A DNA stretch of 64,000 nucleotides from an uncultured Eubacterium sp. (GCA_910577225.1 CAJTMV010000010.1:40114-104113), one strand, 5' to 3'; numbered from the stretch's first letter, positions 1-9,660 are shown. Notes: generated by a model from the letters alone, not told the origin. Numbers and translations are program-made.

Positions 1-12
1 TTTCTTTTTCAT
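1..12 (-). CDS. 5' end of a gene running off the left edge
   Basis: An ATG on the minus strand at 10-12 is followed by codons for Lys-Lys-Lys at the window edge. A good ribosome binding site (AAAGGAG, complement of about 19-26) lies 6-7 bases upstream. Only the first four codons are visible, so no function can be given; a lysine-rich start would suit a secreted or membrane protein. Confidence 0.4.
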
Positions 13-51
13 TGTTTTCTCCTTTCTTTTTTCCTGTAAGATGTTACCAGG

Positions 52-60
52 AGTATAGCA
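52..60 (-). promoter_or_regulatory. Extended -10 promoter for the left-edge gene
   Basis: On the minus strand, TGC followed by TATACT (complement of 52-57) makes an extended -10 element about 40 bases before the left-edge start codon. A separate TTGACA lies at 101-106 but is too far away to be its -35. Inferred from consensus only. Confidence 0.3.
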
Positions 61-134
61 CAACAAAAACAGAAAGCTGTATCAATAACTAAACCTGAAT
101 TGTCAATTTTTAAACTATTTCAATTACAACAAAA

Positions 135-182
135 AATCGCAGAATTCCACTGTCCCGTTCGGGACATTGGAATTCTGCGATT
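135..182 (-). terminator. Rho-independent terminator after the DUF3791 gene
   Basis: Two 22-base arms (135-156 and 161-182) pair with one mismatch around a 4-base GTTC loop. On the minus strand the stem is followed by a T-rich run (complement of 129-136). It lies just downstream of the stop at 195 and ends the short operon. Confidence 0.85.
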
Positions 183-194
183 TGGGCACACTTT

Positions 195-407
195 CTAGTG
201 TTTCTCCTGATATTCCTGTTCCAGCTCTTTTGCCAGATACTCGTCACTCATACAGTGCATGTCGGAAACTCCATCCCGAACCAGCTGATAGAGCCCGGAA
301 TGATAGAAAAAAGCCAGTGCGGCATCCAGCGAGATATCCTGATTTCTGGCAAAGCACTCGATCACACGGCTGTATTTTTTCTGAAGTAAAATCGGGTTTG
401 CGTTCAT
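195..407 (-). CDS. DUF3791-like small protein
   Basis: A 70-aa soluble protein of unknown function. Its composition and phrases such as SDMHCMSDEYLA resemble the small DUF3791-type proteins that accompany DUF3990 (ADP-ribosyltransferase-like) genes in Clostridia; that family link is from memory. The start ATG overlaps the stop of the preceding DUF3990 remnant (ATGA), and GAAAGGAG lies upstream. This supports an old three-gene operon of DUF3791, DUF3990 and DUF3791. A role as a partner or antitoxin of the ART-like protein is only inferred. It is followed directly by a strong terminator. Confidence 0.6.
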   Translation of the reverse strand: MNANPILLQKKYSRVIECFARNQDISLDAALAFFYHSGLYQLVRDGVSDMHCMSDEYLAKELEQEYQEKH

Positions 408-508
408 ACCATTTCACTCCTTTCAAAATGTAAAAGCTCTATTGCTTTCTCTGTGCGAAAACAAATTTGCAGGTTCGGCTTTTCATAGCGCAGACGGCTC
501 AGAGATTT
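404..508 (-). pseudogene. C-terminal remnant of a DUF3990 (ART-like) gene
   Basis: One minus-strand frame between the two DUF3791-type genes stays open for 34 codons and includes YEKPNLQICFRTEKAIELL, which looks like the conserved C-terminal end of DUF3990 proteins. The stop forms an ATGA overlap with the next start, as in an intact operon. An in-frame stop lies just upstream and only about 25 bases separate the fragment from the previous gene. About 100-140 residues of the presumed domain are therefore missing, consistent with an internal deletion. The family call rests on motif memory. Confidence 0.5.
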
Positions 509-532
509 TCAAATAGGAACCATGATAGAGAA

Positions 533-769
533 TCATACCTGCACACCTTTTTCTTTCATCAGATCAAGAAGATCGTTTACAATATATTCCCGGCCCTGCG
601 TGTGCAAAACTTCATACTCCGGCACGATATAGCCATTCAGGATGTCGCTTTTTTCGGTAAATGCCTGATAGACCCGTTCTGCACCCACGCGGAGCCTTAC
701 CGCAACGTTTTCAATGCAAAATATAGCGAATTCAAGCTCTCCAGAGTTTTTGATCTGCCCGTCCTCCAT
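533..769 (-). CDS. DUF3791 domain protein
   Basis: A 78-81 aa protein with the pattern EFAIFCIENVAVRLRVGAE, then KSDILNGYIVPEYEVLHTQG and a terminal LLDLMKEKG, typical as I recall it of DUF3791. A start at 778 is possible, but GAGGAGG sits only 2 bases before it. The ATG at 769 has about 11 bases of spacing and is preferred. It is the first gene of the decayed cassette. Function is unknown; in related genomes it is paired with ADP-ribosyltransferase-like DUF3990 proteins. Confidence 0.6.
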   Translation of the reverse strand: MEDGQIKNSGELEFAIFCIENVAVRLRVGAERVYQAFTEKSDILNGYIVPEYEVLHTQGREYIVNDLLDLMKEKGVQV

Positions 770-799
770 CCTAAGCATTCCCTCCTCTGCTTTCTGTGA

Positions 800-1735
800 C
801 TAACATGTCTGTGTCTGTTTTGAAACATCGATCATATAAGCTGCCTTGTGCGGCGTCTGCATCGGCCTGACCGGATAATGAAACTTCCCCGCCTGTTCAA
901 ACTGCGCCAGATCGCTGTCAGACAGCTTCACAGCCGTATCCTGCACGGTTCTTATGCTTTGCACCTCCGCAAACACCTTACCCGCTGCAGCCGCTGCAAA
1001 CGCCTGGTGATGTCCTGTTTCCAGATAATAATACCCGTCCTGTTCCATAACAGTCACTGCGTCCCGCGCACAGAGCGTCTCAGGCTCCGCGCGCTCTGCC
1101 TGACAGATCTGCTCCAGCCGGTCTGCACTTATCTGATCGAATGACACTGACGGATACAGACATTTCAGATTAAGCTCGATCCTGGTTGAAAACGGCTGTT
1201 TCTGATACAGCGTAAAATTACGTACAATCTCCTGCGCAAGCTGCTGTGGTGTCGCACACGTACTCTCAATAACCAGATCATAATTGCATACATCATAATA
1301 ATCCAGGCCATATAATTTAAAAAACCGTTCCTGCTCCAGTCTGGCACGTTCCTCCAGACCATGACGTGCCTGCGCGATATCCCGGTATTCCTCCGCGCTG
1401 CGGCTGTTTCCTTCATACACCCGTCTTGCTGCCTCCTGCGTATCGACCAGCAAAAATACTTTAAAACTTTTCTCCACAAAGTGCCAGGCAAGCCTGGAAT
1501 CAAATACCGTATGATCCATTGTCTTCCCAAGCTGCGTACTGCGCGCATCCAGCATATCGTCAATACTGCGGTCCTTTTTCGCCGCCTCATTGAGCTGGAT
1601 GACCGTCATGCCCTTTTCCTGCGCCAGCTGCCGAAAAATATCGCCGGCGGAAATAATCGTAAATCCGGATGCTTCCAGTTCTTTACAGACGCTGGACTTC
1701 CCGCTGCCAAGATTACCCGTGATTGTAATATTCAT
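800..1735 (-). CDS. Cytidylate kinase-like protein with ParB/Srx-like tail
   Basis: A 311-aa protein. Residues 1-190 form a P-loop nucleoside-monophosphate kinase: Walker A GNLGSGKSS near residue 7, an SAGDIFR lid-type motif and DSRLAWHFV, as in the cytidylate-kinase-like (AAA_18) family, which would transfer phosphate from ATP to a nucleotide. The last 120 residues are not part of normal Cmk. They contain DGYYYLETGHHQAFAAAAAG followed by a V-V-I strand pattern, which resembles the GxHR core of the ParB/sulfiredoxin fold, with His in place of Arg. ParB-like folds can act as nucleases, CTPases or kinases, so the pair may act on a cytidine nucleotide. The domain assignment is inference. Confidence 0.6.
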   Translation of the reverse strand: MNITITGNLGSGKSSVCKELEASGFTIISAGDIFRQLAQEKGMTVIQLNEAAKKDRSIDDMLDARSTQLGKTMDHTVFDSRLAWHFVEKSFKVFLLVDTQEAARRVYEGNSRSAEEYRDIAQARHGLEERARLEQERFFKLYGLDYYDVCNYDLVIESTCATPQQLAQEIVRNFTLYQKQPFSTRIELNLKCLYPSVSFDQISADRLEQICQAERAEPETLCARDAVTVMEQDGYYYLETGHHQAFAAAAAGKVFAEVQSIRTVQDTAVKLSDSDLAQFEQAGKFHYPVRPMQTPHKAAYMIDVSKQTQTC

Positions 1736-1884
1736 AATGATGCCTCCCCGTGTTTATCCGTAATCGTATATGGTACGTTTTTGATATCTTAACACAGACA
1801 GGCGCATTTTTCTATAATAAATTCAGAATATTGCGGTTCCTTTACCGTTACCCGCATAAGCCATAACGATACCTGCCACTCTTT

Positions 1885-1971
1885 CGTTTCTGTTTCTATT
1901 TTGCTATTCTTCTGCTTTTATTCCGCTTTTATTCTACTTCTATTCTGCTTCTATTCCACTTCCACTTCCGC
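1885..1971. repeat. Degenerate TTCTATTCTGC-type tandem repeat
   Basis: Imprecise 11-12 base units of the type TTCTATTCTGC/TTTTATTCCGC run from the last codons of the GH2 gene into the downstream space. The repeat encodes the final Glu-Val-Glu-Val-Glu and covers the stop codon. The rest of 1736-1950 is AT-rich, with no gene or clear terminator. Confidence 0.6.
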
Positions 1972-4382
1972 AAACGTCTCTTCCAATCCGTCCGCACACG
2001 CGGTCAGCCGGATGATCCCGGCATCCTCTGCGGAACGTATGACCGCCATCGCCCGTCCATAACAGGTGGTTCTGCTCTCATCGAAAAAATTCTCCTCTGA
2101 CAGAGGATCAGCCGAGCCATATCCCTGCACCGCTCCGGCTCCTTCCGCCTTTAGGCACACTTTGCGGTCTGCCGATGTCTGCAGCGTCCCGTCTGCATCA
2201 CGAAGCTCGATTGCCACATAAACAAGATCATTTTTCCGATCTTAATCCGATCCGGCGTCAGGCACAATGACACCTCGTCTTTTGCCGTGTGCAGGCAGTA
2301 ACTATCTGTAGTCCCGTCTTCGTAATAAGCGACGGCCCGAATCTCGCCCGGCGTATACACCGTTTCAAACAAAACGCGGTACTGTTCTGCTTCGCCGGCC
2401 GGCTGTCTGCCGACACTGCTTCCATTCACAAACAGCTCAACTTCGGGAGCGTCTGAATAAACCTCCACCACACAGTTTTTCCCTTCATACCCTTTCCATG
2501 TCCAGGAAGAAACCGTTACCGGCAGCGACCACGGCGTGCACATCGGCTCTTTTCCATAATGCTCCGGCAACTGTACTGCAAGATACGGCGCTTTTCGCAG
2601 ACCGAATACAATTTCCCGCAAATAACTCATCGGACGTCGGTATCCGGTAATGTCAAAATCTCCGCAGTACGCCAGATACGCCGGATATGGCTTCGCAAAT
2701 CGCAGTCGGCCGTCGTAAGTTACGATGCCAATCCCCGCTTCTCCCAGATAATCCCAGGCCGTCCACGTATAGTCCCCGATGCAGGCCGGCAGCTGCTTTA
2801 CTTTTTTCCAATTCGGCGCGATGTCCGGCGGCAGTGTTTCCGCCCCGTAAAATACACGGTTTGGATATTGCTTCATCTGATCGTACACGTCCCGCATATA
2901 GTTTAATCCTATCAGATCCAGCGTTCCGTATGTTTCCTTTAATCCCTCTTCCACCTTCGGGTGTGACGAAAGATAGTTCATCGCCCCCATCAGCGCGGTC
3001 ATGGTATCGTTGATTCCGCCGCCCGGCGTCCTTTCCGGCACGGTCATATGCATATCCTTCATTACTACCGGCAGGTCGCCCATAATTCCGATCATCCCAT
3101 TGATCGCGTTGGTCACATACCGGGTCGCGTCAAGACTTCGGATTTTTTCCGCCAGCCTTCTGCTCCACTGCGCCCCCGCCGGCGTGTGAATCTCCTTGAT
3201 CTCATTTCCGGTGGAATACATAAACACACAAGGATGGTTAAAATCTTTTTGCACGATATCTTCCAGGTCTTTTTCCCAGTTATCCGCAAACACGAGCGAA
3301 TAGTCAAAAGGCCGCTTTATCTGCGTCCACATATCAAAGCTCTCTTCCATGACCAGCATACCCAGCCTGTCGCACGCGTCAAGCAATGCCTCTGAAGACG
3401 AATTATGAGACATACGGATCGAGTTAAATCCTGCCTCCTTAAGCAGTTCGATACGTCGTTCCTCCGCGCGTTCCAGTGTCGCCGCCCCCACCGGGCCGTT
3501 GTCATGATGGATGCATCCGCCCCGGAGTAAAATCTTCGTACCGTTGATCCGCAGCCCGTGGACCGGATCCAGCTCCAGCCTGCGGATGCCAAACGTACTC
3601 TCTGCCACGTCCAAGACCGTTTCCCCGTCGCATACCGAAACCCTGCAGCGATACAGACACGGGGTATCCACCGACCACAATTGTGGCTCTTTTACATAAA
3701 TCCGCTGTGTCTGCACAGTTTTGCTCTGCTCAAACAGCGTTATGCGTGAGCTCTCAGCTGCTGCAACGTCTCCGTCAGGTCCAAGGATTTCGGTTTTTAG
3801 CGCCACAGTCTTTCGAACCTTTTCGTCGTAACAAACCGTCGTGTCCACTTTCACTGCCGCAATTCCTTCTGAAATTTCCGGCGTGGAAATCCGCAGGCCA
3901 TCCACGTCAATCCTTATTTTTCTGCCCTTGTACAAATACACGGGCCGGTAAATGCCGCTGCCTGTATACCACCGGCTGTTTGTCATGGCAGTGTTGACCG
4001 CCCTGACCAGAACCGTATTTTTTACGCCAAACTGCAGACAGTGTGTCACATCCGATATCAGTCTCGTATAACCGCCCTGCACGCTTCCTGCCAGTGTGCC
4101 GTTGACATACACATAACCACTGTTTTGAATCCCCTGAAATTCCAGGAAAAACGTGTTCTCTTTCTCTGACTCATCCAAATAAAACTGCTTCACATATTCA
4201 TAATTACCGCCCGCAAAATAGCCGCCTTCGCTTGACGACGGACTGTCTGCACTGCGCTCTTCCCATACCATGGCGTCATGGGGCAGCGTCACATTTCTTC
4301 CCTCGCTGCCCGGCGCGGAATATGCCATTCCTTTTGGTACTTTTTTTACCGTCCATTCCCGGTTAAAGTCTTGTCTTTGCAT
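1951..4382 (-). pseudogene. Glycoside hydrolase family 2 (beta-galactosidase/glucuronidase-like), frameshifted
   Basis: The first frame (4382-2151) gives 743 aa with the GH2 order: jelly-roll sugar-binding domain (about 1-155), Ig-like domain (160-270) and TIM barrel (275-600). The acid/base is Glu394 in STGNEI and the nucleophile is Glu515 in FYGAETLPP. After IKIGK the frame is lost. Adding one base to the T5 run at 2231-2235 (A5 in the coding strand) restores reading into 1951-2217, which supplies a further Ig-like C-terminal domain. The repaired product would be 810 aa. Both catalytic residues precede the break, so partial activity is conceivable. It would release sugars taken up by the neighbouring symporter; the exact substrate is not readable. 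A homopolymer sequencing error is the alternative explanation. Confidence 0.85.
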
Positions 4383-4404
4383 TTTCTCTGTCCTTTCCTG
4401 TTTT

Positions 4405-5775
4405 TTATTTTTCCGCCCGCATCTTCTTATTGTCTTCCTCTACTTTCATAAAGTAAAAGAGCACCGCAGACAGTACCATCGGTACGATCACCGCCAGCAG
4501 ATATGACCAGTTGATCGTCGCCACTGCCCTTTGTGTCTGCACTTTTACCATCCCGTCAAATCCGCCCATATCCAGCAGGAATCCTCAAAGCGCCGTGCCA
4601 AGGCCTGTTCCTACTTTGATTCCAACGGAAGAACACGAATAGATCATTCCTGTCATTCTGTGGCCAAATTTCAGGTGACTGTATTCGTCCGTTTCCGCAA
4701 TAATCGCATTCATCGCCCCTGTCTGCGGTGCAGAAGCAACTGCTCTGATCGCCATACCGATAAGAACCAGTGTAAAATTACCGGTCAGACCGCCTATAAC
4801 AACCGGAATGCAGCCCAGCGCGCCGACAATATTGGATGCCATGACCGCTTTGCTCATTCCGAATCTGGACGTCAAAAGCGGTACAAACGGAAGCGCTATT
4901 GCCGATGGAAGAATACCCGCCAGACTCAGCGTACCAAGCAAAGACGCATTTCCCAGCTGGTAGGTTGCGAAGTAAATACCAAGACCGGCAGTAAGTCCGC
5001 TCCCCATATACTTCGCCAGGTACAGAGCAAGGATCAGCAGAAAATATTTGTTTTTAAAAAGAAGACCTATCCCCTGGAAAAATCCTGGTTCTTCTTTCTT
5101 TTCATCCATTCCCGCCGCCTCTCTTAAAACCTCTTCCGGCAGCTCGCGCACCGCGAATACCGGCACTAGCAGAAGCGTCAGACAAATGATCGAATAGATC
5201 AGGGATACTGCCCGCCATCCTTTCTGCCCGCCTCCGAAATATTCTAACAGTCCGCTGGTACAAAAGCTAAGGAACAAAATCGCAACACCGGCAAAAACAA
5301 ACCGGTAGCTGCCCATCTGTACACGATCTTTCGGATTTTTTGTACACAAAGCAGTCAGCGTGGAATACGCAATATTGTTCATCGTATAAAATACCGCTCC
5401 GATCAGGGTATAAATAATGAAAATAAAAGCATATTTCGTATTTTCCGTAAAGCTGCCCGGCACGTTAAACAGGATAAATGTAAAAATCGCTACCGGAAAG
5501 GAGCTGACAAAGCACCAAAACCTTGCCTTTCCCATTTTACTGTGTGTGGCATCGATAATACGCCCCATAAAGATATCTGTAACACCGTCCAGTACCTTGG
5601 AAAGCATCAGCAGCGTTCCGACGACCGCAGAACTGATTCCCAGCGTATTCGTACAATAGATCATTATAAAGGATGCGACGAACGTCCAGCAGAAATTGGA
5701 GCCCGCATCTCCTACGCCGTATCCGATTTTACGGATCAGCGATAAACTTTGTTCCTGATTTTTCTGATTACTCAT
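4405..5775 (-). pseudogene. GPH-family sugar:cation symporter (MFS) with an in-frame TGA
   Basis: A MelB-like glycoside-pentoside-hexuronide symporter. The start at 5775 (MSNQKNQEQ) has GGAAGG about 8 bases upstream and is preferred to the frame-open start at 5871. Visible family features are KIGYGVGDAGSNFCW at the N-terminus, DIFMGRIIDATHSKMGKAR between helices 2 and 3, and a run of membrane helices. After GTGLGTAL a TGA at 4585-4587 ends the frame. Reading on in the same frame gives another 59 residues including the last helix (YLLAVIVPMVLSAVLFYFM) and a charged tail to TAA at 4405. The intact length would be 456 aa, normal for the family. Loss of the last helix probably inactivates it. The GH2 gene follows in the same operon and is also broken. 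Confidence 0.85.
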
Positions 5776-6009
5776 TGTAACTTCCTTCCTCATTGTGTAT
5801 TCCATCTGCTCTTTCTGCGCGCTTTGAACTTCTGTTACATTTAATTTACCTTGTCTGTTTTTCGTTTTCAATGTCGAAAACAGACTTTACAGACCAAAAA
5901 CATTGCAAAATCCGTGTTCCGGACGCTTATCTCTTTTATTTTTTTGCAAATCGGATACAATAAAGCAGGGAACAGATGAGAAAGCTCATGAATTTTGAAG
6001 GAGACTTCT

Positions 6010-7077
6010 ATGAATGATACAAATGACTCCCTTTTTAAAAGGAATATCGCTCTGACTGAACTGAAAATAGATAACAAGGCGAGTCTTTACGCCGAACAAT
6101 ACCGGATGAACAGTCCGTACATGCTTATTTATACCACTTATGATTTTAACCGTGAAGAAACTTTTTACAGCCTGATCGCCCCCGGATTTTACAGATGCAA
6201 TACTTTACACACAAGTTCGGACTTTATAAAAAATCGTTACATGCACCAGCATAATTATTTTGAATTTATGTTTGTCATCCACGGACGCGTCGCACAGAAA
6301 ATCGAAGGACAAACCTACTCTTATCAGGAAGGGCAGTGCTGTCTGATCAATCAGAATGTCCGTCACGTAGAAATTGTAGAAGATAATGCAGAGCTGATGT
6401 TTCTTGCCGTCTCAAATGACTTTTTCCTCAATCTGATCCGTTCTGACATCCATTATGACGAAACCGGACATATTATTTCACAGGAAAATCCGATTTATGA
6501 CCTGGTCTGGAAAACATGCAAAAACAGGAACACTTCTCAAAAACAATACTGGGATTTTATACCGACAGGCTCTCCGGCCGCTGCCGTGGCAAAATTTGAA
6601 CAAATATTCGGTGTCATAATCCGCGAAACAGCCGGACGCCAGTCCGGGCTTCTGCCTCTTGTTTCCGGACTTATTTCCCGCATGTTTTCCATCCTGCTGG
6701 ATCCCGAACAGTATACCTTACAAAAATTCACGCTGCCCAGCGACAAGGAAGAATATCTGTTCCTGCGTATCCAGGAGCTTCTAAAACAGACAAACGGCTG
6801 TATCAGCCGCCACGACATGGCCGCAAAACTGCATTATGATCCGGATTATATGAATAAAATCGTCAAAAAGCGTACCGGCATGTCCTTATTAAAATATGCG
6901 CGCAATTTCACTCTGGAAGAATCTGCACGTCTTTTGCTGCATACCGACATGCACATTTCTGATATTATGCAATGTCTCGGTTTTACAAACCGCAATCATT
7001 TCTACACGATTTTCAAAGAAAAGTACGGCGTTACTCCAAACAAATACCGGCAAAAAAAGACCGGGGAACCATCCTAA
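6010..7077 (+). CDS. AraC-family transcriptional regulator
   Basis: A 355-aa regulator divergent from the symporter-GH2 operon, which it probably controls. The N-terminal half has a cupin-like sugar-sensing domain (HQHNYFEFMFVIHGRV near residue 75, then a GQCCLIN strand). The C-terminal 100 residues hold two helix-turn-helix units, with the family signature SDIMQCLGFTNRNHFYTIF followed by a K-x-G-V-T-P-N-K-Y end. The start at 6010 is chosen because AAGGAG lies 7 bases before it; a TTG at 5995 would overlap that site. The regulator itself looks intact although its likely targets are broken. Confidence 0.85.
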   Translation: MNDTNDSLFKRNIALTELKIDNKASLYAEQYRMNSPYMLIYTTYDFNREETFYSLIAPGFYRCNTLHTSSDFIKNRYMHQHNYFEFMFVIHGRVAQKIEGQTYSYQEGQCCLINQNVRHVEIVEDNAELMFLAVSNDFFLNLIRSDIHYDETGHIISQENPIYDLVWKTCKNRNTSQKQYWDFIPTGSPAAAVAKFEQIFGVIIRETAGRQSGLLPLVSGLISRMFSILLDPEQYTLQKFTLPSDKEEYLFLRIQELLKQTNGCISRHDMAAKLHYDPDYMNKIVKKRTGMSLLKYARNFTLEESARLLLHTDMHISDIMQCLGFTNRNHFYTIFKEKYGVTPNKYRQKKTGEPS

Positions 7078-7096
7078 AACAGATGGGTTCCCCGGT
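7052..7096 (-). terminator. Convergent terminator between the araC-type and rpn-type genes
   Basis: Arms at 7060-7073 and 7082-7096 (ACCGGGGAACC...GGTTCCCCGGT) form a strong stem that overlaps the last codons of the AraC gene. On the minus strand it is followed by seven T's (complement of 7052-7058), so it mainly ends the gene stopping at 7149. It may also act in the other direction. Confidence 0.75.
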
Positions 7097-7148
7097 TATG
7101 ATATTATAAAATTGTTAAATTTTTCTCACTGTGTTACAGCTTTTAATT

Positions 7149-8078
7149 CTACACCGTCAGAAGTCCCGCGAGTTGTTCTACTTCTGCGACACTTAGACCT
7201 GAATCTTCTGCTATCTCCTCGATTGTCAGTTTTCCTCTTTTTAGCATCCTAAGCGCCGTTTTCTTTTGCGTTTCACTAATTCCCTGTCTTTTTCCCTGAT
7301 TTAAAATAGTTCTTGCACTGGTTTCTATCAACGCTCCGCTCATCATATCACCTACGCCTTTCTGCACATTCTCGTATTTTTGTGCAATCTCTTTAATCAC
7401 ATCACCGGAAAGCTCTATGATTGTGCGTTTGTCAAAAGCCCCGATCACTCCCTGCTGTTCCAGTTCGTCAAGCCTTTCTAAAATTTTCTGATACTCTGCC
7501 TTCAATTCCGCCAGTTTCCGCTCATTACGATTATACTCCGGAAAGTCTTTCTCATGTGAAAAAATATAAAACGGAATCAGCATCAGCAGACTTTTCTCAA
7601 AAATATCATTCAGTGAATACGTCTGCAATTTCATAATCGGCACATCGTACTGAACCGTTCCGCCTGGCGTAATGATCACATATTTCATTTTATCTGGTGT
7701 TTTTTTGTAAGTCCGAAGATACAGAACCGACGTATTAGGGAATGTCACAGTCAATGTTTCCTCCGTAACCTCGCCCTCGTCGAGCGCTATCTGTGCGTCA
7801 TATTCAAAAAGCCTTATTGTGATTTTTCCATCCGGCAGACTGCTTTCGCACTCAACATGGTATTTCTTCGGTATTTTCCCCAAAACCGTAAAATTCGTGT
7901 CCGTAATCCGTTCTTTGTCTGCCTCGTCCTGCTGGTCTAAAAAATGTTCATTAGGAAAAAAACGTATTTCTTCTTCCCCTGTGTATGTTTCCCCGAAAAT
8001 TTCATTGATTATGGGAATAATCAGCTTCTGGCAGTCATTCAGAATGGTCCTGAATGCCCCGTCATATATATTTGCCAT
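7149..8078 (-). CDS. Rpn/PD-(D/E)XK nuclease-family protein
   Basis: A 309-aa protein of the transposase-like nuclease group common in Clostridia (Rpn family, PDDEXK_2). It opens with MANIYDGAFRTILNDCQKL, has TDTNFTVLGKIPKKYHVECE with the likely active-site acidic residues, and a strand pattern through LYLRTY. The C-terminus carries a helical region (KTALRMLKRGKLTIEEIAED) typical of this group. The start at 8078 has AGGAAGG upstream, while the open frame extends to 8162. Members promote RecA-independent recombination in E. coli; here the role is unknown. It stands alone and is followed by a terminator. Confidence 0.75.
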   Translation of the reverse strand: MANIYDGAFRTILNDCQKLIIPIINEIFGETYTGEEEIRFFPNEHFLDQQDEADKERITDTNFTVLGKIPKKYHVECESSLPDGKITIRLFEYDAQIALDEGEVTEETLTVTFPNTSVLYLRTYKKTPDKMKYVIITPGGTVQYDVPIMKLQTYSLNDIFEKSLLMLIPFYIFSHEKDFPEYNRNERKLAELKAEYQKILERLDELEQQGVIGAFDKRTIIELSGDVIKEIAQKYENVQKGVGDMMSGALIETSARTILNQGKRQGISETQKKTALRMLKRGKLTIEEIAEDSGLSVAEVEQLAGLLTV

Positions 8079-8158
8079 ATTTATTTCCTTCCTCTTTGTG
8101 TCTTTATCATACCATTTTTTCGCCTTAAATTCAAGAATTGCAAAGCATTTCACGCTGC

Positions 8159-8797
8159 TCAAAACTCTTTATTTTTATGAATACTCACTGACACCAGAAA
8201 AGATATCGGAAACATCAAAAGCGCCGCAAAACTGTTTATCATACCTGTAAGCGGATGCTGCAGATTCATTTCGCCTGTGACCGGCGATAAAGCCGCTGCG
8301 ATCAGGCACATTAGACACACTGCCGCAAACGCAGACAGCAGTAAAACCAGCTCATTTTTTTCTGTGCCGATTTTTAAAATAACCGGGTACATCAGAGAAA
8401 CGGAAATAACCGACAATCCCAATCCGTATTCATATCCCCAAAGGATCGATAATCCATTCCATGTCTGACCGGAAAGTATGACACAAATGACCGTGCAAAA
8501 ACCGGCAAACAAACCGCAAAAAATCAGAATCGCAAATGCGATATACTTTGCGCCTATCATCGTACTGCGCTTTAGCGGGAGCGTTCGCTCAAATTTATCC
8601 CACTTTGCCACCTCATCCGCATGCAGCGCGGTTCCCGTATTGACTACAAATAAAAAGACCTGTACCGCAATAATCATAGGATAAATACTCGCATTGTTGA
8701 TAATCAGCGGCGAAAAGACTAATGCTGCCGCCATCAGGAAAGACAGCTTTAGATTACTTTCCATTGAATAAAAGTTATTTCGAATCAGACCTTTCAT
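8159..8797 (-). CDS. ABC-2 type permease (cassette 1)
   Basis: A 212-aa integral membrane protein with about six hydrophobic segments, matching the ABC2_membrane_5-type permeases that follow YtrA/YtrB genes. The phrase DEVAKWDKFERTLPLKRSTM after the second helix is the usual cytosolic loop of this group. It overlaps the ATPase gene by 4 bases, so the two are translationally coupled. Together they probably form an exporter; the transported compound (antimicrobial peptide, lipid or other) cannot be read from sequence. Confidence 0.8.
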   Translation of the reverse strand: MKGLIRNNFYSMESNLKLSFLMAAALVFSPLIINNASIYPMIIAVQVFLFVVNTGTALHADEVAKWDKFERTLPLKRSTMIGAKYIAFAILIFCGLFAGFCTVICVILSGQTWNGLSILWGYEYGLGLSVISVSLMYPVILKIGTEKNELVLLLSAFAAVCLMCLIAAALSPVTGEMNLQHPLTGMINSFAALLMFPISFLVSVSIHKNKEF

Positions 8798-9660
8798 TTC
8801 GTTTCCCCCTTCACATACAACAGCATAATTTCATCGATCGTTGCCGGAATTACCATCGCTTTCGGATATTTCTTTTTGGCGCTGTTTCGGTCGGCGACCA
8901 AAACCTGCCATTCATAGTCTTGTTTCCGGTAAGCGATCATATCCTTGGGATCGATCTTCTGAAACTGCGCCGCCCCGCATTTGACTATGCCATAGCTTTC
9001 CAGAAGCTCGTCTTTGGGTTTTGAAAAAATCAGTCTCCCCTCATGAATAAAGACAATATAATCCGCTACTTTTTCCAAATCGCTTGTAATATGAGAGGAT
9101 ACCAAAACAGCATGCTCTTCATCCTGCACAAAATCGAGAAACATATCTAAAATATCGTCACGCACGACAGGGTCAAGCCCGCTTGTAGCCTCGTCTAAGA
9201 TCAAAAGCTCCGGATGATGCGCAAAAGCCGCCGCAATAGAAAGTTTTGCTTTCATGCCCTTTGAAAAAGATTTTATTTTCTTTGCAGCCGGCAGGGACAG
9301 CTTTTCCAGCAGCGCAAAGAAATATTCCTCGTCCCAGGAATTGTAAATGCCTTTGAGTACCTTATTCAGTTTTTGGGGCGTAAGTTCTTCCGAAAAATTC
9401 GTTCCGTCAAAAACCACGCCGATCTTCTCCCTAACCTCCGGCTGCAGTTCTTCCACAGGACTTCCCAAGACCGAAATCTCGCCCTGATCCTTGTGTATCA
9501 GCCCTAAAACTGAGCTCAGCGTCGTGCTTTTTCCCGCGCCGTTTTCACCGATCAGTCCGACGATCGTCCCCCGCGGCACTTCAAACGACAGATCCGACAA
9601 AGTAAACGCTTTGTACTTTTTCGTCAATCCGGATACGGTCAATGCATTGGTATTCATCAT
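8794..9660 (-). CDS. ABC transporter ATPase (cassette 1, YtrB-like)
   Basis: A 288-aa ATPase with Walker A GENGAGKSTT near residue 38, a Q-loop region, the signature FSKGMKAKLS, Walker B LLILDEATSGLD and the switch His in VLVSSH. The C-terminal 70 residues are an extra domain seen in two-gene ABC-2 systems. It overlaps the regulator upstream (ATGA) and the permease downstream, forming a three-gene regulator-ATPase-permease operon. Confidence 0.88.
   Translation of the reverse strand: MMNTNALTVSGLTKKYKAFTLSDLSFEVPRGTIVGLIGENGAGKSTTLSSVLGLIHKDQGEISVLGSPVEELQPEVREKIGVVFDGTNFSEELTPQKLNKVLKGIYNSWDEEYFFALLEKLSLPAAKKIKSFSKGMKAKLSIAAAFAHHPELLILDEATSGLDPVVRDDILDMFLDFVQDEEHAVLVSSHITSDLEKVADYIVFIHEGRLIFSKPKDELLESYGIVKCGAAQFQKIDPKDMIAYRKQDYEWQVLVADRNSAKKKYPKAMVIPATIDEIMLLYVKGETK

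Noticed and set aside
2151..2217. Overlap of the two GH2 frames read as two separate genes
   Set aside because: The downstream frame has no ribosome binding site and continues the same Ig-like domain; one added base joins them.
4585..4587. In-frame TGA as a selenocysteine codon in the symporter
   Set aside because: No Sec-containing symporter of this family is known to me, the position is not catalytic and no SECIS-like stem was recognised; a nonsense mutation is simpler.
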